DNA of 52,500 nt, from NCBI GenBank assembly GCA_029433415.1, contig JAQTIA010000002.1, positions 1 through 52,500 of the forward strand, written 5' to 3'. The notes under the pieces were generated by a model, which worked only from the letters and a program-made list of their open reading frames with translations, had not been told where the DNA came from and did no database searches. Made by a program: the position numbers and the translations under genes. This document shows positions 17,946-27,097 of this stretch, one piece after another. This DNA comes from Acetobacteraceae bacterium ESL0709 (GTDB taxonomy: Bacteria > Pseudomonadota > Alphaproteobacteria > Acetobacterales > Acetobacteraceae). Positions within the stretch are counted from its first letter, which is position 1; every line of letters begins with the position of its first letter.

Positions 17946-18782
17946 ATGCGCCGTGTAACCATTGCTGATATCCAGAAAATGAAAAATGAACATAGACCGA
18001 TCACGATGGTGACGGTTTATGATTATTCTTCGGCACTGATTGCCGAGAAAGCCGGTATACCCACTCTCCTGGTGGGTGATTCTCTGGCAATGGTCATGCA
18101 CGGTCATGACACAACAGTGCCTCTGAAAGTGGAGGAAATTCTCCTCCATGCCCAGATGGTAAAACGTGGCAGCCAGCAGGCACTGATTCTTGTGGATATG
18201 CCTTTCATGAGCTATGCGACAGAGCAGGATGCCGTAAATACGGCACGCCTGTTAATGCAGGAAGGAGGCTGTCAGGCTCTAAAGCTGGAAGGTGGGGCAG
18301 AGGTTGTTCCTGTCATTCGGCGTTTGACAGAAATGGGTGTCCCTGTCATGGCGCATCTGGGTCTTACGCCACAGTCCCAACACCAGATCGGGTTACGGGT
18401 CCAGGGGCGTGATGAACAGGCCGCAAGGAAATTGATAAGAGATGCTCTTGCGGTTGAAAAAGCGGGCGCGTTTGCCATTTTGCTGGAAGTAATCCCGGCA
18501 GAACTGGCGGCACTTGTTTCACGCCTGGTGTCTATTCCAACGATTGGGATCGGGGCTGGTGTTGGATGCGATGGTCAGGTGCAAGTCTGGCACGATGTGC
18601 TCGGACTTTTTGATGGCAAGTCACCTCGTCATGCCAAGCGTTTTGCGGAGATTGGGGCGCAGATGACAGAAGCTCTTGAGCATTATAAGGCTGACGTTGA
18701 AACGCGTTCATTTCCGACGGGAGCACAGAGTGCCTCAATGGAGGCGGCAGTTATTGAATCTCTCGAAAATGAATTTGGCTAG
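17946..18782 (+). CDS. panB: 3-methyl-2-oxobutanoate hydroxymethyltransferase
   Basis: First committed step towards pantothenate and CoA, using ketoisovalerate (from the ilvB-ilvC pathway) and methylene-tetrahydrofolate (supplied by the glycine cleavage system encoded next). The 278-residue TIM barrel has MVTVYDYSSALIAEKAGIPTLLVGDSL (Mg ligand Asp), the second metal Asp in ILVDMPFMSY, and the catalytic Glu in LLEVIPAELAALVS. GIGAGVGCDGQVQVWHD completes the site. It follows speE closely and ends upstream of the gcv riboswitch. panC is not in the window. Confidence 0.96.
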   Translation: MRRVTIADIQKMKNEHRPITMVTVYDYSSALIAEKAGIPTLLVGDSLAMVMHGHDTTVPLKVEEILLHAQMVKRGSQQALILVDMPFMSYATEQDAVNTARLLMQEGGCQALKLEGGAEVVPVIRRLTEMGVPVMAHLGLTPQSQHQIGLRVQGRDEQAARKLIRDALAVEKAGAFAILLEVIPAELAALVSRLVSIPTIGIGAGVGCDGQVQVWHDVLGLFDGKSPRHAKRFAEIGAQMTEALEHYKADVETRSFPTGAQSASMEAAVIESLENEFG

Positions 18783-18899
18783 GCTTCAGGAGGCTAGGGC
18801 GTTCGGAGGAGAACACTTCCCGAGCGGTTGATTTAATTTTTCTGTTTCGATTAGAAAATAGATTGTCAGCTGGAAATTAAGCTGGCACTCTACAACGAA

Positions 18900-19064
18900 T
18901 CGTTACGGGAGAGATCGGTTCTGAGCCTTGTCAGAACGGACGCCGAAGGAGCAACCACCCCGGAAACTCTCAGGCAGAAGAACCATGGCGATTGTGAATT
19001 CTGGAGAGTGATGCGGCAGGCATCCGCCGACGGGATAATGATCTCAGGCTAAAGGACAGAAGGG
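18900..19064 (+). ncRNA. Tandem glycine riboswitch (gcvT leader)
   Basis: Two aptamers in series. The first (about 18900-18983) shows GGGAGAG, CCGAAGGAGCAA and GGAAACTCTCAGGCA. The second (about 18999-19064) shows GGAGAGT, a GCGG...CCGC arm, CTCAGGCTAAAGGACAGA and the closing run. Glycine binding to such RNAs turns on the glycine cleavage operon, which begins 65 bases downstream. The pattern is distinctive and the context is right. Confidence 0.9.
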
Positions 19065-19068
19065 GTAG

Positions 19069-19113
19069 TGCGACGGTGCGATCCTGCATCGGGGTATTTT
19101 TATCCTTTTTTTT
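19069..19113 (+). terminator. Probable expression platform of the glycine riboswitch
   Basis: A hairpin (CGGTGC with GCATCG, loop GATCCT) and then an eight-T run at 19106-19113 lie between the second aptamer and gcvT. It is likely the terminator that glycine binding prevents. The spacing between stem and T-run is longer than ideal, so this is tentative. Confidence 0.45.
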
Positions 19114-19128
19114 GAGGCCTGTTTTCCG

Positions 19129-20262
19129 ATGTCCGTGTCTCTTCTCCGAACCCCTCTTTACGATCTGCATGTCTCTTTGGGTGCCAAGATGGTGCCTTTT
19201 GCCGGTTACGAAATGCCCGTTCAGTACCCAACAGGAGTCATGGAAGAGCATAAGCATACCCGTCAGAAGGCTGGCCTGTTTGACGTCTCCCATATGGGGC
19301 AATTACGTCTCAAGGCCAAAAAAGGCGGTGTTGAAAATGCCCTGGCGGCTTTTGAGCGTCTTGTGCCGATGGATTTTGTTGGACTGGCAGAAGGCCGCCA
19401 GCGTTATGCTCTTTTGACCAATGAGCAGGGCGGTATCCGCGATGATCTTATGGTCGCGCGCCAGAAGGACGACCTTTTCATTGTCGTCAATGCGGCCTGT
19501 AAGGATGCAGATGCGTCTTATATAGCAGCGTCTTTGGCTGATGAGTGTGAGGCGATTCGTCAGTTCGATCGTGCTCTCCTGGCTCTTCAGGGGCCTGAGG
19601 CCGTCAATGTCATGAATCAGTTTTTCCCTGATGCTTCATCCATGCGCTTTATGGATTGTATTGAAACGACGTATAAGGGGCATAAGGTTACCTTATCGCG
19701 TTCCGGTTATACGGGTGAAGATGGGTATGAAATTGGTCTGCCTGCTGAGATTGCCGAAGGTTTCGCCAAGGCTTTGTTGGCTCATCCTGATGTAAAGCCG
19801 ATTGGGTTGGGCGCCCGTGATTCCCTTCGTCTGGAAGCGGGATTATGTCTTTATGGCAATGATATTGATACCATAACGACACCAGTTGAGGCAGCTTTGA
19901 GCTGGGCGATCCAAAAGGCACGTCGTCCCGGGGGAGCACGGGAAGGTGGTTATCCCGGTGCTGAAAAGATTGGGCAACAATTACAGAACGGTACGGAGCG
20001 GCTGCGTGTCGGGCTTCAGCCTGAAGGACGTGCGCCCGTCCGTGCTGGTGTGGAGCTGTTCGCTGACGAAACAGCCCGGCAGCAAGTGGGTATTGTGACA
20101 TCGGGTGGTTTCGGGCCGACTTATGGAGCACCTGTAGCCATGGGTTATGTAAAAACGTCTTTTGCCAAACCCGAGACGAAATTATTTGCGTCCCTGCGTG
20201 GGAAGACTGTGCCTGTAATGGTCAAGTCCCTTCCCTTTGTTCCCGCAGGTTTTAAACGTTAA
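19129..20262 (+). CDS. gcvT: Glycine cleavage system T protein (aminomethyltransferase)
   Basis: Takes the aminomethyl group from lipoyl-GcvH and passes methylene to tetrahydrofolate, releasing ammonia. The 377-residue protein begins RTPLYDLHVSLGAKMVPFAGYEMPVQY; the folate-site Asp is in AGLFDVSHMGQ, and the C-terminal half has SRSGYTGEDGYEIGLP and GLGARDSLRLEAGLCLYGND. A GAGG lies 11 bases before the ATG. It is the first gene of gcvT-gcvH-gcvP under the glycine riboswitch. The lipoamide dehydrogenase (L protein) is not in the window and is shared with other complexes. Confidence 0.97.
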   Translation: MSVSLLRTPLYDLHVSLGAKMVPFAGYEMPVQYPTGVMEEHKHTRQKAGLFDVSHMGQLRLKAKKGGVENALAAFERLVPMDFVGLAEGRQRYALLTNEQGGIRDDLMVARQKDDLFIVVNAACKDADASYIAASLADECEAIRQFDRALLALQGPEAVNVMNQFFPDASSMRFMDCIETTYKGHKVTLSRSGYTGEDGYEIGLPAEIAEGFAKALLAHPDVKPIGLGARDSLRLEAGLCLYGNDIDTITTPVEAALSWAIQKARRPGGAREGGYPGAEKIGQQLQNGTERLRVGLQPEGRAPVRAGVELFADETARQQVGIVTSGGFGPTYGAPVAMGYVKTSFAKPETKLFASLRGKTVPVMVKSLPFVPAGFKR

Positions 20263-20281
20263 TCAGGAAAGGTTTTTCCCA

Positions 20282-20641
20282 ATGACAACATATTACACAG
20301 AAACTCATGAATGGGTCCGTGTCAATGGCGATACGGCTATTGTTGGAATCACAGCTCATGCTGCCGAGGAGCTTGGCGAGCTGGTTTTTGCTGAAGGCAA
20401 GGATAATGGTACAGAAGTATCAGTTGGTGACGCGGTTGCCGTTGTTGAATCCGTTAAGGCTGCCTCCGATATTTATGCGCCGCTAAGCGGAGTTGTGACA
20501 GAATTTAATACACAGCTTTCAGATGACCCGACGTTGATCAATAAAGAACCTGAAGGCGAGGGCTGGATTGTAAAGCTCAGGATTTCCAATAAGGACGAGC
20601 TTTCCAGGTTGTTGTCCGCTGACCAATATGCGGCACTTTAA
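20282..20641 (+). CDS. gcvH: Glycine cleavage system H protein
   Basis: Lipoyl carrier that shuttles the aminomethyl intermediate between P, T and L proteins. The start at 20282 gives MTTYYTETHEWVRVNGD, the normal N-terminus, with AGGAAAGG about 8 bases upstream; a longer upstream frame overlapping gcvT is not needed. The product has 119 residues. The lipoylated Lys is in VVESVKAASDIYAPLSG and the C-terminus has the NKEPEGEGWIVKL block. It lies 19 bases after gcvT. Confidence 0.97.
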   Translation: MTTYYTETHEWVRVNGDTAIVGITAHAAEELGELVFAEGKDNGTEVSVGDAVAVVESVKAASDIYAPLSGVVTEFNTQLSDDPTLINKEPEGEGWIVKLRISNKDELSRLLSADQYAAL

Positions 20642-20684
20642 CCGCAGATTTGTGACACATTAACTTTTTTGCTGGTAGACCTAC

Positions 20685-23546
20685 ATGACCCTGAACTGGC
20701 CCGCGCAGAACACTCTTTTTCGTCAACGTCATATTGGCCCTCGTGAGCGGGACCAGCAGGCTATGCTCCATAGCCTGGGTCTTAATTCCATGGCGGCTCT
20801 TATGGAAAAGGTTGTGCCGTCTTCCATTCGTCCTTCTGCTCCGGCTTCAGGAGAAGAAGGCATTGGAGCCCCGCTGAGTGAACTGGAAGTCCTTCAGCGC
20901 CTCAGGGGGTTGGCAGGGCAGAACAGGGTTATGGTTTCCATGATCGGGCAGGGTTATTATGATACCTTCCTGCCGCCGGTCATTTTGCGCAACGTGCTGG
21001 AAAATCCGGCCTGGTACACCGCTTACACGCCTTATCAGCCTGAAATCAGCCAGGGACGTCTGGAGGTTTTGCTGAACTTCCAGACACTTGTGACAGAGCT
21101 GACGGGTTTGGATATTGCCAATGCCTCGTTGCTGGATGAGGCGACAGCCTGTGCTGAAGCCATGGCGATGGCGCGTCGTATCAGCAAGTCGAAGGCACAA
21201 AACTTCTTTGTTGATCAGGATACGCATCCCCAGATTATCGCCGTTATGCAAACGAGGGCGAAACCACAGGGCTGGACCGTTGTGGTGGGGAATCCTCAGG
21301 CGGATTTGGCTCCAGAAAATGTCTTTGGTGCGCTATTTTCTTATCCGGGTTCTTCAGGGGCAGTAAGAGATCCGCAATCCTTTATTGCCAGTCTCCATGA
21401 AGCAGGTGCTGTCGCATGCCTTACATGTGATCCACTGGCTTTGTTATTGCTAAAATCTCCTGGTCTTCTGGGAGCTGATGTCGCTGTAGGATCCATGCAG
21501 CGTTTTGGTACGCCTATGGGAAATGGTGGACCACATGCCGCTTTTATGGCGACGAAAGACGCCCATAAACGTCATATGCCGGGCCGTATTGTAGGTATTT
21601 CACGCGACAGTCACGGCCTGCCGGCTTACCGCTTGTCCTTGCAGACGCGTGAGCAGCATATTCGTCGTGAAAAAGCGACTTCCAACATATGTACGGCACA
21701 GGCTCTTCCAGCCATGCTGTCAACATTCTATGCGCTTTATCATGGTCCAGAAGGGTTGTCGGATATCGCGGGACGTATCCATCATTACGCATTGATTCTT
21801 GCGGCCGGATTAAAGGAACTCGGTTTTGTCCTTGGGGAAGAGGTCTTTTTTGATACGCTTACGATCAAGGCGGGTGCCAAATCTGCGGAGATTCTTGAGG
21901 CAGCTCAACGTGAGGGGATCAATTTGCGGGATAGTGGGAATGGTCTGATTGGCCTTTCCTGCGATGAACTGACGACGCCTGATATCATCAGGGCGTTATG
22001 GCGCTCTTTCGGGGGGAGCGATGCTCAGATTCGGGAGCTCGAAAAGAAGCTTGCCATTGCGGAGTGTCTGCCGTCATCACTGAAACGCGCAGAGGCAGCA
22101 CTAAAGCATCCAATATTCTCAATGTATCAGTCTGAGACGGAAATGATGCGTTATCTTCGTCGTCTCGCTGACAAGGATCTGGCCCTGGATCGCAGCATGA
22201 TTCCTCTGGGCTCATGCACCATGAAGCTTAATCCGACGACTGCCATGGAGCCTATTACCTGGCCCGAATTTGCCCAGATTCACCCTTTTGCTCCCGAAGA
22301 GCAGAAAAAGGGCTATGTAGAGCTTTTCGCCCTTTTGGAAAAAGCTCTTTGTCATATTTCGGGTTATGATGCGGTTTCTTTGCAGCCCAACTCTGGAGCG
22401 CAGGGTGAGTTTGCCGGGTTGATGGCCATTCGTGCCTATCATGAAGCCAATGGCGGAAAAGATCGTTCCATCTGCCTGATTCCGGCTTCTGCTCATGGCA
22501 CAAATCCGGCCTCGGCGCAGATGGCAGGTATGGATGTGGTTGTCGTAGCGTGTGATGAAGCAGGTAATGTTGATGTTGAAGACCTGAAAGCGAAGCTTGC
22601 TCGCCATGAGGGACGCGTTGCCGCTATCATGATCACTTATCCTTCAACACATGGCGTGTTTGAAGAGCAGATTACCGAAATCTGTGACCTGGTACATAAG
22701 GCGGGTGGGCAAGTATATCTTGACGGTGCCAATATGAATGCGCAGGTTGGTCTCGCACGTCCTGGACGTTATGGGGCAGACGTTTCGCACTTTAATCTCC
22801 ACAAGACATTCTGCATTCCTCATGGTGGCGGCGGTCCTGGTATGGGCCCTATTGGTGTCAAAGCACATTTGGCACCATATTTGCCAACGTCAACCCTATC
22901 TGACAAAGGGACACTGATTTCGGCAGCGCCCTATGGATCCGCTTCCGTACTGCCCATTTCACTGGCCTATATCCTTATGATGGGAGATGAAGGCTTGCGT
23001 CAGGCATCTGAAATGGCCATTCTGAATGCAAATTATATCGCAAGACGTCTGGAGGGGGCCTATGAGGTTCTGTTCCGGGGAGCACAGGGTTTTACGGCTC
23101 ATGAGTGCATTCTTGATATGCGTCCTTTCAAGGACAGGTTAGGCGTAACGATTGACGATTTCGCCAAGCGTCTGATTGATTATGGGTTTCATGCTCCGAC
23201 AGTCAGCTTTCCTGTCCCTGGCACATTGATGATTGAGCCTACCGAATCAGAAGATCTGGCAGAGCTTGACCGTTTCTGTGAGGCCATGCTGGCAATCCGC
23301 GCAGAAATTGCAGCTGTGGAAGAAAAACGCATTGTTCTGGAAGAAAGCCCATTGCGTTACGCGCCTCATACGGCGCGTGACCTCGTTTCAGATTGGAAGC
23401 GTCCTTATAGCCGCGAGGAAGGTGCTTATCCCAAAGCCTTGTCAGGCGAGAAATACTGGCCTCCCGTAGGACGGATAGATAATGCCTGGGGTGATCGTAA
23501 CCTGGTTTGTACCTGCCCGGATATGCAGAGCTATGAGGCTGGTTAA
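20685..23546 (+). CDS. gcvP: Glycine dehydrogenase (decarboxylating), P protein, single chain
   Basis: PLP enzyme that decarboxylates glycine and loads the aminomethyl group on GcvH. At 953 residues it is the fused form, with both halves in one chain. The N-half carries [18 protein letters not shown] and the central part [19 protein letters not shown]. The PLP Lys is in [23 protein letters not shown], with downstream [15 protein letters not shown] and [19 protein letters not shown]. It starts 43 bases after gcvH. No obvious terminator follows; the AT-rich spacer to 23668 may hold a promoter for the next gene. Confidence 0.98.
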   Translation: MTLNWPAQNTLFRQRHIGPRERDQQAMLHSLGLNSMAALMEKVVPSSIRPSAPASGEEGIGAPLSELEVLQRLRGLAGQNRVMVSMIGQGYYDTFLPPVILRNVLENPAWYTAYTPYQPEISQGRLEVLLNFQTLVTELTGLDIANASLLDEATACAEAMAMARRISKSKAQNFFVDQDTHPQIIAVMQTRAKPQGWTVVVGNPQADLAPENVFGALFSYPGSSGAVRDPQSFIASLHEAGAVACLTCDPLALLLLKSPGLLGADVAVGSMQRFGTPMGNGGPHAAFMATKDAHKRHMPGRIVGISRDSHGLPAYRLSLQTREQHIRREKATSNICTAQALPAMLSTFYALYHGPEGLSDIAGRIHHYALILAAGLKELGFVLGEEVFFDTLTIKAGAKSAEILEAAQREGINLRDSGNGLIGLSCDELTTPDIIRALWRSFGGSDAQIRELEKKLAIAECLPSSLKRAEAALKHPIFSMYQSETEMMRYLRRLADKDLALDRSMIPLGSCTMKLNPTTAMEPITWPEFAQIHPFAPEEQKKGYVELFALLEKALCHISGYDAVSLQPNSGAQGEFAGLMAIRAYHEANGGKDRSICLIPASAHGTNPASAQMAGMDVVVVACDEAGNVDVEDLKAKLARHEGRVAAIMITYPSTHGVFEEQITEICDLVHKAGGQVYLDGANMNAQVGLARPGRYGADVSHFNLHKTFCIPHGGGGPGMGPIGVKAHLAPYLPTSTLSDKGTLISAAPYGSASVLPISLAYILMMGDEGLRQASEMAILNANYIARRLEGAYEVLFRGAQGFTAHECILDMRPFKDRLGVTIDDFAKRLIDYGFHAPTVSFPVPGTLMIEPTESEDLAELDRFCEAMLAIRAEIAAVEEKRIVLEESPLRYAPHTARDLVSDWKRPYSREEGAYPKALSGEKYWPPVGRIDNAWGDRNLVCTCPDMQSYEAG

Positions 23547-23667
23547 CATTTAAAAGCTTTCATAAGGATGTGAGAGCGAATTAGTTCCTTGCCCGTAGAG
23601 TGTTGATATTTTATAAGTTTGTTTGGTTCGATATTATTCGAATCATCCAAACTTAAGGATTACAGAG

Positions 23668-23970
23668 ATGAGTGCAAAACTCTACATTACAGCCACGTTT
23701 AACGTAGCTCCTCAGCATGCAGATGAGCTTCAGCGTGCAATGGAAGACCTCTTGACACCGACAAGGAAAGAAGCTGGTTGCGAATATTTTTTTCTTTATC
23801 GCGATACAGAGAAACCAGGGCGTTTTATAGCGAATGACGCGTGGGCTTCCCAGGCAGCACTTGATGAACATATGGCCTCACCTCATTTCCAGGCTATGGC
23901 TGAGGTTATAAAGAAATTTGATGTCGAGGTGGAATTTATGAAGCTTTCCCCTCTTAAACCACGTGTCTGA
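23668..23970 (+). CDS. ABM-domain monooxygenase-like protein (first of two)
   Basis: A 100-residue dimeric ferredoxin-fold protein of the antibiotic biosynthesis monooxygenase (YgiN-like) family. It begins MSAKLYITATFNVAPQHADELQ, with EAGCEYFFLYRDTEKPGRF and NDAWASQAALDEHMASPHF as the family blocks and a C-terminal strand FDVEVEFMKLSP. The start is chosen at 23668 with AAGGAT 7 bases upstream. Members act on quinones or similar small aromatics, or are uncharacterised stress proteins; the substrate cannot be inferred here. It is followed by a strong terminator and then a paralogue. Confidence 0.85.
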   Translation: MSAKLYITATFNVAPQHADELQRAMEDLLTPTRKEAGCEYFFLYRDTEKPGRFIANDAWASQAALDEHMASPHFQAMAEVIKKFDVEVEFMKLSPLKPRV

Positions 23971-24038
23971 CCCAGCGTTAAAACGTGAAAATAAATTTAG
24001 CATAATAATTGGATTTTGCGACGGTATATTGCTCTTGA

Positions 24039-24072
24039 AAGCTTGTCTGGAATGACCAGACAAGCTTTTTTA
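24039..24072 (+). terminator. Terminator after the first ABM gene
   Basis: AAGCTTGTCTGG and CCAGACAAGCTT form a perfect 12-pair stem around AATGA, followed by a T-run. It separates the two ABM genes into different transcripts. Confidence 0.9.
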
Positions 24073-24110
24073 TAGGGGCTATTAAATATGCTATCGAAAG
24101 GATCCAATTA

Positions 24111-24413
24111 ATGAGCGGGCCTGTATATCTTACCGCCATTTTGACAGTTCCCTCCCAAGGTGCTGCCGAATTGGAACAGGAAATAAAACATTGTGTTGTG
24201 CAAGCACGGGAAGAGCCTGCTTGCCAGCATTATTCTTTTTACGGTGATATTGAGAAACCCGGGCGTTTTATTGCTAACGAAGTTTGGGCTTCTCAGGTTG
24301 GCTTAGAAGCTCATAATGCCTCACCTCATCTGCAAGCGCTTGTTGCAACGCTAAAGAGATTAGGTGGAGATATAGAGGTTATAAAGGTTTCTCCTATCGA
24401 ACCACGGGCCTGA
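24111..24413 (+). CDS. ABM-domain monooxygenase-like protein (second of two)
   Basis: A 100-residue paralogue of the protein encoded at 23668, sharing the pattern Y-x-T-A, E-x-E, C-x-x-Y-x-F-Y-x-D-x-EKPGRFIAN, WASQ and ASPHLQAL, and ending in VSPIEPRA against LSPLKPRV. A GAAAGGA ribosome site lies before the ATG. The two copies are clearly diverged, so this is an old tandem duplication. It sits behind its own spacer after a terminator and 16 bases before the ROK kinase gene, with which it may be co-transcribed. Substrate unknown. Confidence 0.85.
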   Translation: MSGPVYLTAILTVPSQGAAELEQEIKHCVVQAREEPACQHYSFYGDIEKPGRFIANEVWASQVGLEAHNASPHLQALVATLKRLGGDIEVIKVSPIEPRA

Positions 24414-24429
24414 CAGGAGTTCATAGATT

Positions 24430-25389
24430 ATGGCTGATTATCGTTTAGGCGTTGATTTTGGCGGGACAAAAATTGAGGTCCTCGCTTTGGATCGTTCCGG
24501 CAAGGAAGTTCTGCGTGAGCGCGTGCCTGACCCTAATATTTACGAAGACGCTGTTCGAGCTGTCCGGGACCTTGTTTTGCAGGCCGAGCAAAAAATTGGT
24601 TGCGTACCAGGACATCGCGTGTCTGCTACCCAACCGAGTTCTACGCTGGGGATAGGGATCCCCGGTTCATTATCTCCTGAAACGGGATTGGTGCGTAATT
24701 CCAATTCAACCTGGCTCAATAACAAGCCATTTGGTCGAGATTTGGAAGAAGCACTGGATCGGCCCATTCGGGTTGAGAATGATGCGAACTGTTTCGTTCT
24801 GTCTGAGGCTGGAGATGGCGCCGGGCAGGGCTATGAGACGGTCTTTGGCGTGATTCTCGGCACAGGTATGGGGGGGGGCATCGTTGCTCATGCCCGTATT
24901 ATTCCGGGAAGGCATCATATCGCCGGAGAGTGGGGGCATATTCCACTACCCTGGATGACCAAAGAGGATCTGCCTCTTAGGAAATGTTTCTGTGGTAATG
25001 AGGGCTGTCAGGAACGTTATCTCTGTGGTCCGGCCCTTGCTTATGAGTGGAAAGGAGATGCAGCCGATCGTTCCACTCATGGGATCGAGGAAGCGGCAAT
25101 GGATGGTGATCCAAGGGCCATTCGAGCGCTGGATCTCTATATGGATCGGTTTGCACGAGCCTGCTCCCAGATTGTGAATATCCTTGACCCGGACGTCATT
25201 GTTCTGGGGGGGGGAGTGTCCAATCTTAAAAGTATTTATGAACGTGTACCAAGATTGCTGCCACGTAATGTGATTACCTCTCCCTGTGTGACGCCTATTG
25301 TCAAAAATCGTCATGGAGATAGTTCGGGAGTACGTGGTGCTGCTTGGTTGTGGGACGTTGATGAAACAGGTGCTCCTCCGGTAATTTGA
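24430..25389 (+). CDS. ROK family sugar kinase
   Basis: A 319-residue ROK (repressor, ORF, kinase) protein without a DNA-binding N-terminus, so a kinase. The ATP site is LGVDFGGTKIEVLALD, the catalytic region is VENDANCFVLSEA, then ILGTGMGGGIV and the zinc motif RKCFCGNEGCQERYLCGPAL with a preceding GEWGH His. The family phosphorylates glucose, fructose, mannose or N-acetylglucosamine; this member resembles the fructokinase/NagK group, but the sugar cannot be fixed by reading. The internal insertion HRVSATQPSS near residue 65 looks non-typical. It ends at a bidirectional terminator shared with glnA. Confidence 0.85.
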   Translation: MADYRLGVDFGGTKIEVLALDRSGKEVLRERVPDPNIYEDAVRAVRDLVLQAEQKIGCVPGHRVSATQPSSTLGIGIPGSLSPETGLVRNSNSTWLNNKPFGRDLEEALDRPIRVENDANCFVLSEAGDGAGQGYETVFGVILGTGMGGGIVAHARIIPGRHHIAGEWGHIPLPWMTKEDLPLRKCFCGNEGCQERYLCGPALAYEWKGDAADRSTHGIEEAAMDGDPRAIRALDLYMDRFARACSQIVNILDPDVIVLGGGVSNLKSIYERVPRLLPRNVITSPCVTPIVKNRHGDSSGVRGAAWLWDVDETGAPPVI

Positions 25390-25411
25390 GTGGGAAAAAC
25401 TGTTAATAAAA

Positions 25412-25446
25412 AAAGAGCCTTACTTTTAAAGTAAGGCTCTTTTTTT
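25412..25446. terminator. Bidirectional terminator between ROK kinase and glnA
   Basis: AGAGCCTTAC and GTAAGGCTCT form a 10-pair stem around TTTTAAA, with an A-run before and a T-run after, so it can stop both converging transcripts. Confidence 0.9.
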
Positions 25447-25488
25447 CGAGTGGCTGGATTCTATAAAGAATCCAGCTTTCAAGGATAT

Positions 25489-26943
25489 TCAGACTGAATA
25501 GTACATCTCGAATTCGACGGGATGAGGTGTATGTTCGAAGCGGTACACATCATGCCATTTCAGGGCAATATAGCTTTCAATCTGGTCTTTGGTGAAGACA
25601 TTGCCTTCCATAAGGAATTTATGGTCAGCTTCCAAAGCTTGAAGAGCTTCGCGCAGCGAGCCGGCGACCGTCGGGATCTGTTTGAGTTCTTCGGGAGGGA
25701 GTTCGTAAAGATCTTTGTCCATGGCGTCGCCGGGATGAATCTTGTTCTTGATGCCATCAAGGCCAGCCATCAGCATGGCGCTGAAAGCGAGGTAAGGGTT
25801 GGCCGTCGGATCTGGGAAACGAACTTCAACGCGTTTTGCTTTTGGTCCTGTAGCATAAGGAATGCGGCAGGAGGCAGAGCGATTCGCTGCGGAATAAGCC
25901 AACAGAACAGGAGCCTCAAATCCGGGGATCAGGCGCTTGTATGAGTTGGTTGAAGGGTTCGTGAAAGCGTTGAGTGCCTTGGCGTGTTTGATAATGCCGC
26001 CAATGTAATAAAGGGCCGTCTCGGACAGATCAGCATAGCCCTTACCAGCGAAGCAGGGTTTCCCGTCTTTCCAGATTGACTGGTGAACATGCATGCCCGA
26101 GCCATTATCGCCCATAATGGGTTTCGGCATGAACGTAGCCGTCTTGCCGTAGGAATTGGCAACATTATGCACGCAATATTTGAAAATCTGCATGTAGTCA
26201 GCGGCCTGAACCAGCGTGGCAAATTTCGTGCCTAGCTCATGCTGGCTGCGTGCAACCTCGTGGTGGTGCTTCTCAATGGGGAGGCCCATTTCGCCCATCG
26301 TGGTGAGCATTTCAGCACGGAGATCTGTCTCACTATCTACGGGAGCGACGGGGAAATATCCCCCCTTAAGGCCGGGGCGGTGGCCCATATTTCCTTCTGG
26401 ATATTCTTTCATTGAGGCGCCGGGGCCTTCAATGCTGTCCAGCTGGTAAAGGCCGAAATTTTCGCCAGTACCGAAGCGTACATTGTCGAAAATGAAGAAT
26501 TCGGCTTCCGGGCCAAAAAAAGCCGTGTCGCCGAGACCGCTTTCTGCCAGATATTTCTCCGCCTGCTTCGCCGTCGAGCGGGGATCGCGGTTATAGAAAG
26601 TCATGGTTCTGGGATCGACGATGTCGCAGATCAGAATCAGCTGGGGGCGGGCAGAAAATGGGTCCATCACTGCTGTCGCAGGATCAGGCAGAAGCATCAT
26701 GTCGGATTCATTAATGGCTTTCCATCCCTGAATGGAGGAGCCATCAAACATGAAGCCATCAACGAAGGTATCTTCTTCGATCGTGACCACTGCCTGTGTT
26801 GTGTGGTGCCATTGTCCTTTGGGATCAGTAAAGCGTAGATCGACGAATTCTACGGCATTTTCCTGAATGAGTTCAAAAACGCGTTGTACTGCTTTTTTGT
26901 CTGGAGTGATTTTTTTGGGAGAAGAAGTCGCTGTCTTGGCCAT
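25489..26943 (-). CDS. glnA: Glutamine synthetase, type I
   Basis: ATP-dependent amidation of glutamate with ammonia, the main ammonium-assimilating step. The 484-residue dodecameric type I enzyme shows [29 protein letters not shown] (signature I), [21 protein letters not shown] (ATP-binding signature), and near the end [10 protein letters not shown] with the Tyr that is adenylylated in proteobacteria, implying GlnE control. The 22-residue N-terminal extension ([17 protein letters not shown]) is longer than usual. In most alphaproteobacteria glnB lies directly upstream; here glnA stands alone, divergent from tldD, and no sigma-54 promoter was seen. Confidence 0.97.
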   Translation of the reverse strand: MAKTATSSPKKITPDKKAVQRVFELIQENAVEFVDLRFTDPKGQWHHTTQAVVTIEEDTFVDGFMFDGSSIQGWKAINESDMMLLPDPATAVMDPFSARPQLILICDIVDPRTMTFYNRDPRSTAKQAEKYLAESGLGDTAFFGPEAEFFIFDNVRFGTGENFGLYQLDSIEGPGASMKEYPEGNMGHRPGLKGGYFPVAPVDSETDLRAEMLTTMGEMGLPIEKHHHEVARSQHELGTKFATLVQAADYMQIFKYCVHNVANSYGKTATFMPKPIMGDNGSGMHVHQSIWKDGKPCFAGKGYADLSETALYYIGGIIKHAKALNAFTNPSTNSYKRLIPGFEAPVLLAYSAANRSASCRIPYATGPKAKRVEVRFPDPTANPYLAFSAMLMAGLDGIKNKIHPGDAMDKDLYELPPEELKQIPTVAGSLREALQALEADHKFLMEGNVFTKDQIESYIALKWHDVYRFEHTPHPVEFEMYYSV

Positions 26944-27036
26944 CTCTAATGCCTCGCCTGCAATTTAGACTGATATCATAACGATTACGAGATATTCCTG
27001 GTGTTGTCGAGTGGTTCATGAAAGCTTTATGACTAT

Positions 27037-27069
27037 AAGGCTATACAAAATCCGGCAAAAAGTAGCCTT
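27037..27069. other. Stem-loop in the glnA-tldD divergent spacer
   Basis: AAGGCTA and TAGCCTT arms of 7 bases enclose a 19-base loop. No T-run follows on either strand, so it is not a standard terminator. It lies just upstream of the tldD ribosome site and could be a regulatory structure or chance. Confidence 0.3.
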
Positions 27070-27097
27070 TATGTTGGCCTCACTGGAGAGAAAATAA

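Noticed and set aside
25522-26449. Long frames opposite glnA, gcvP and other genes
   Set aside because: They are shadows of high-quality genes on the other strand with no ribosome sites or domains.
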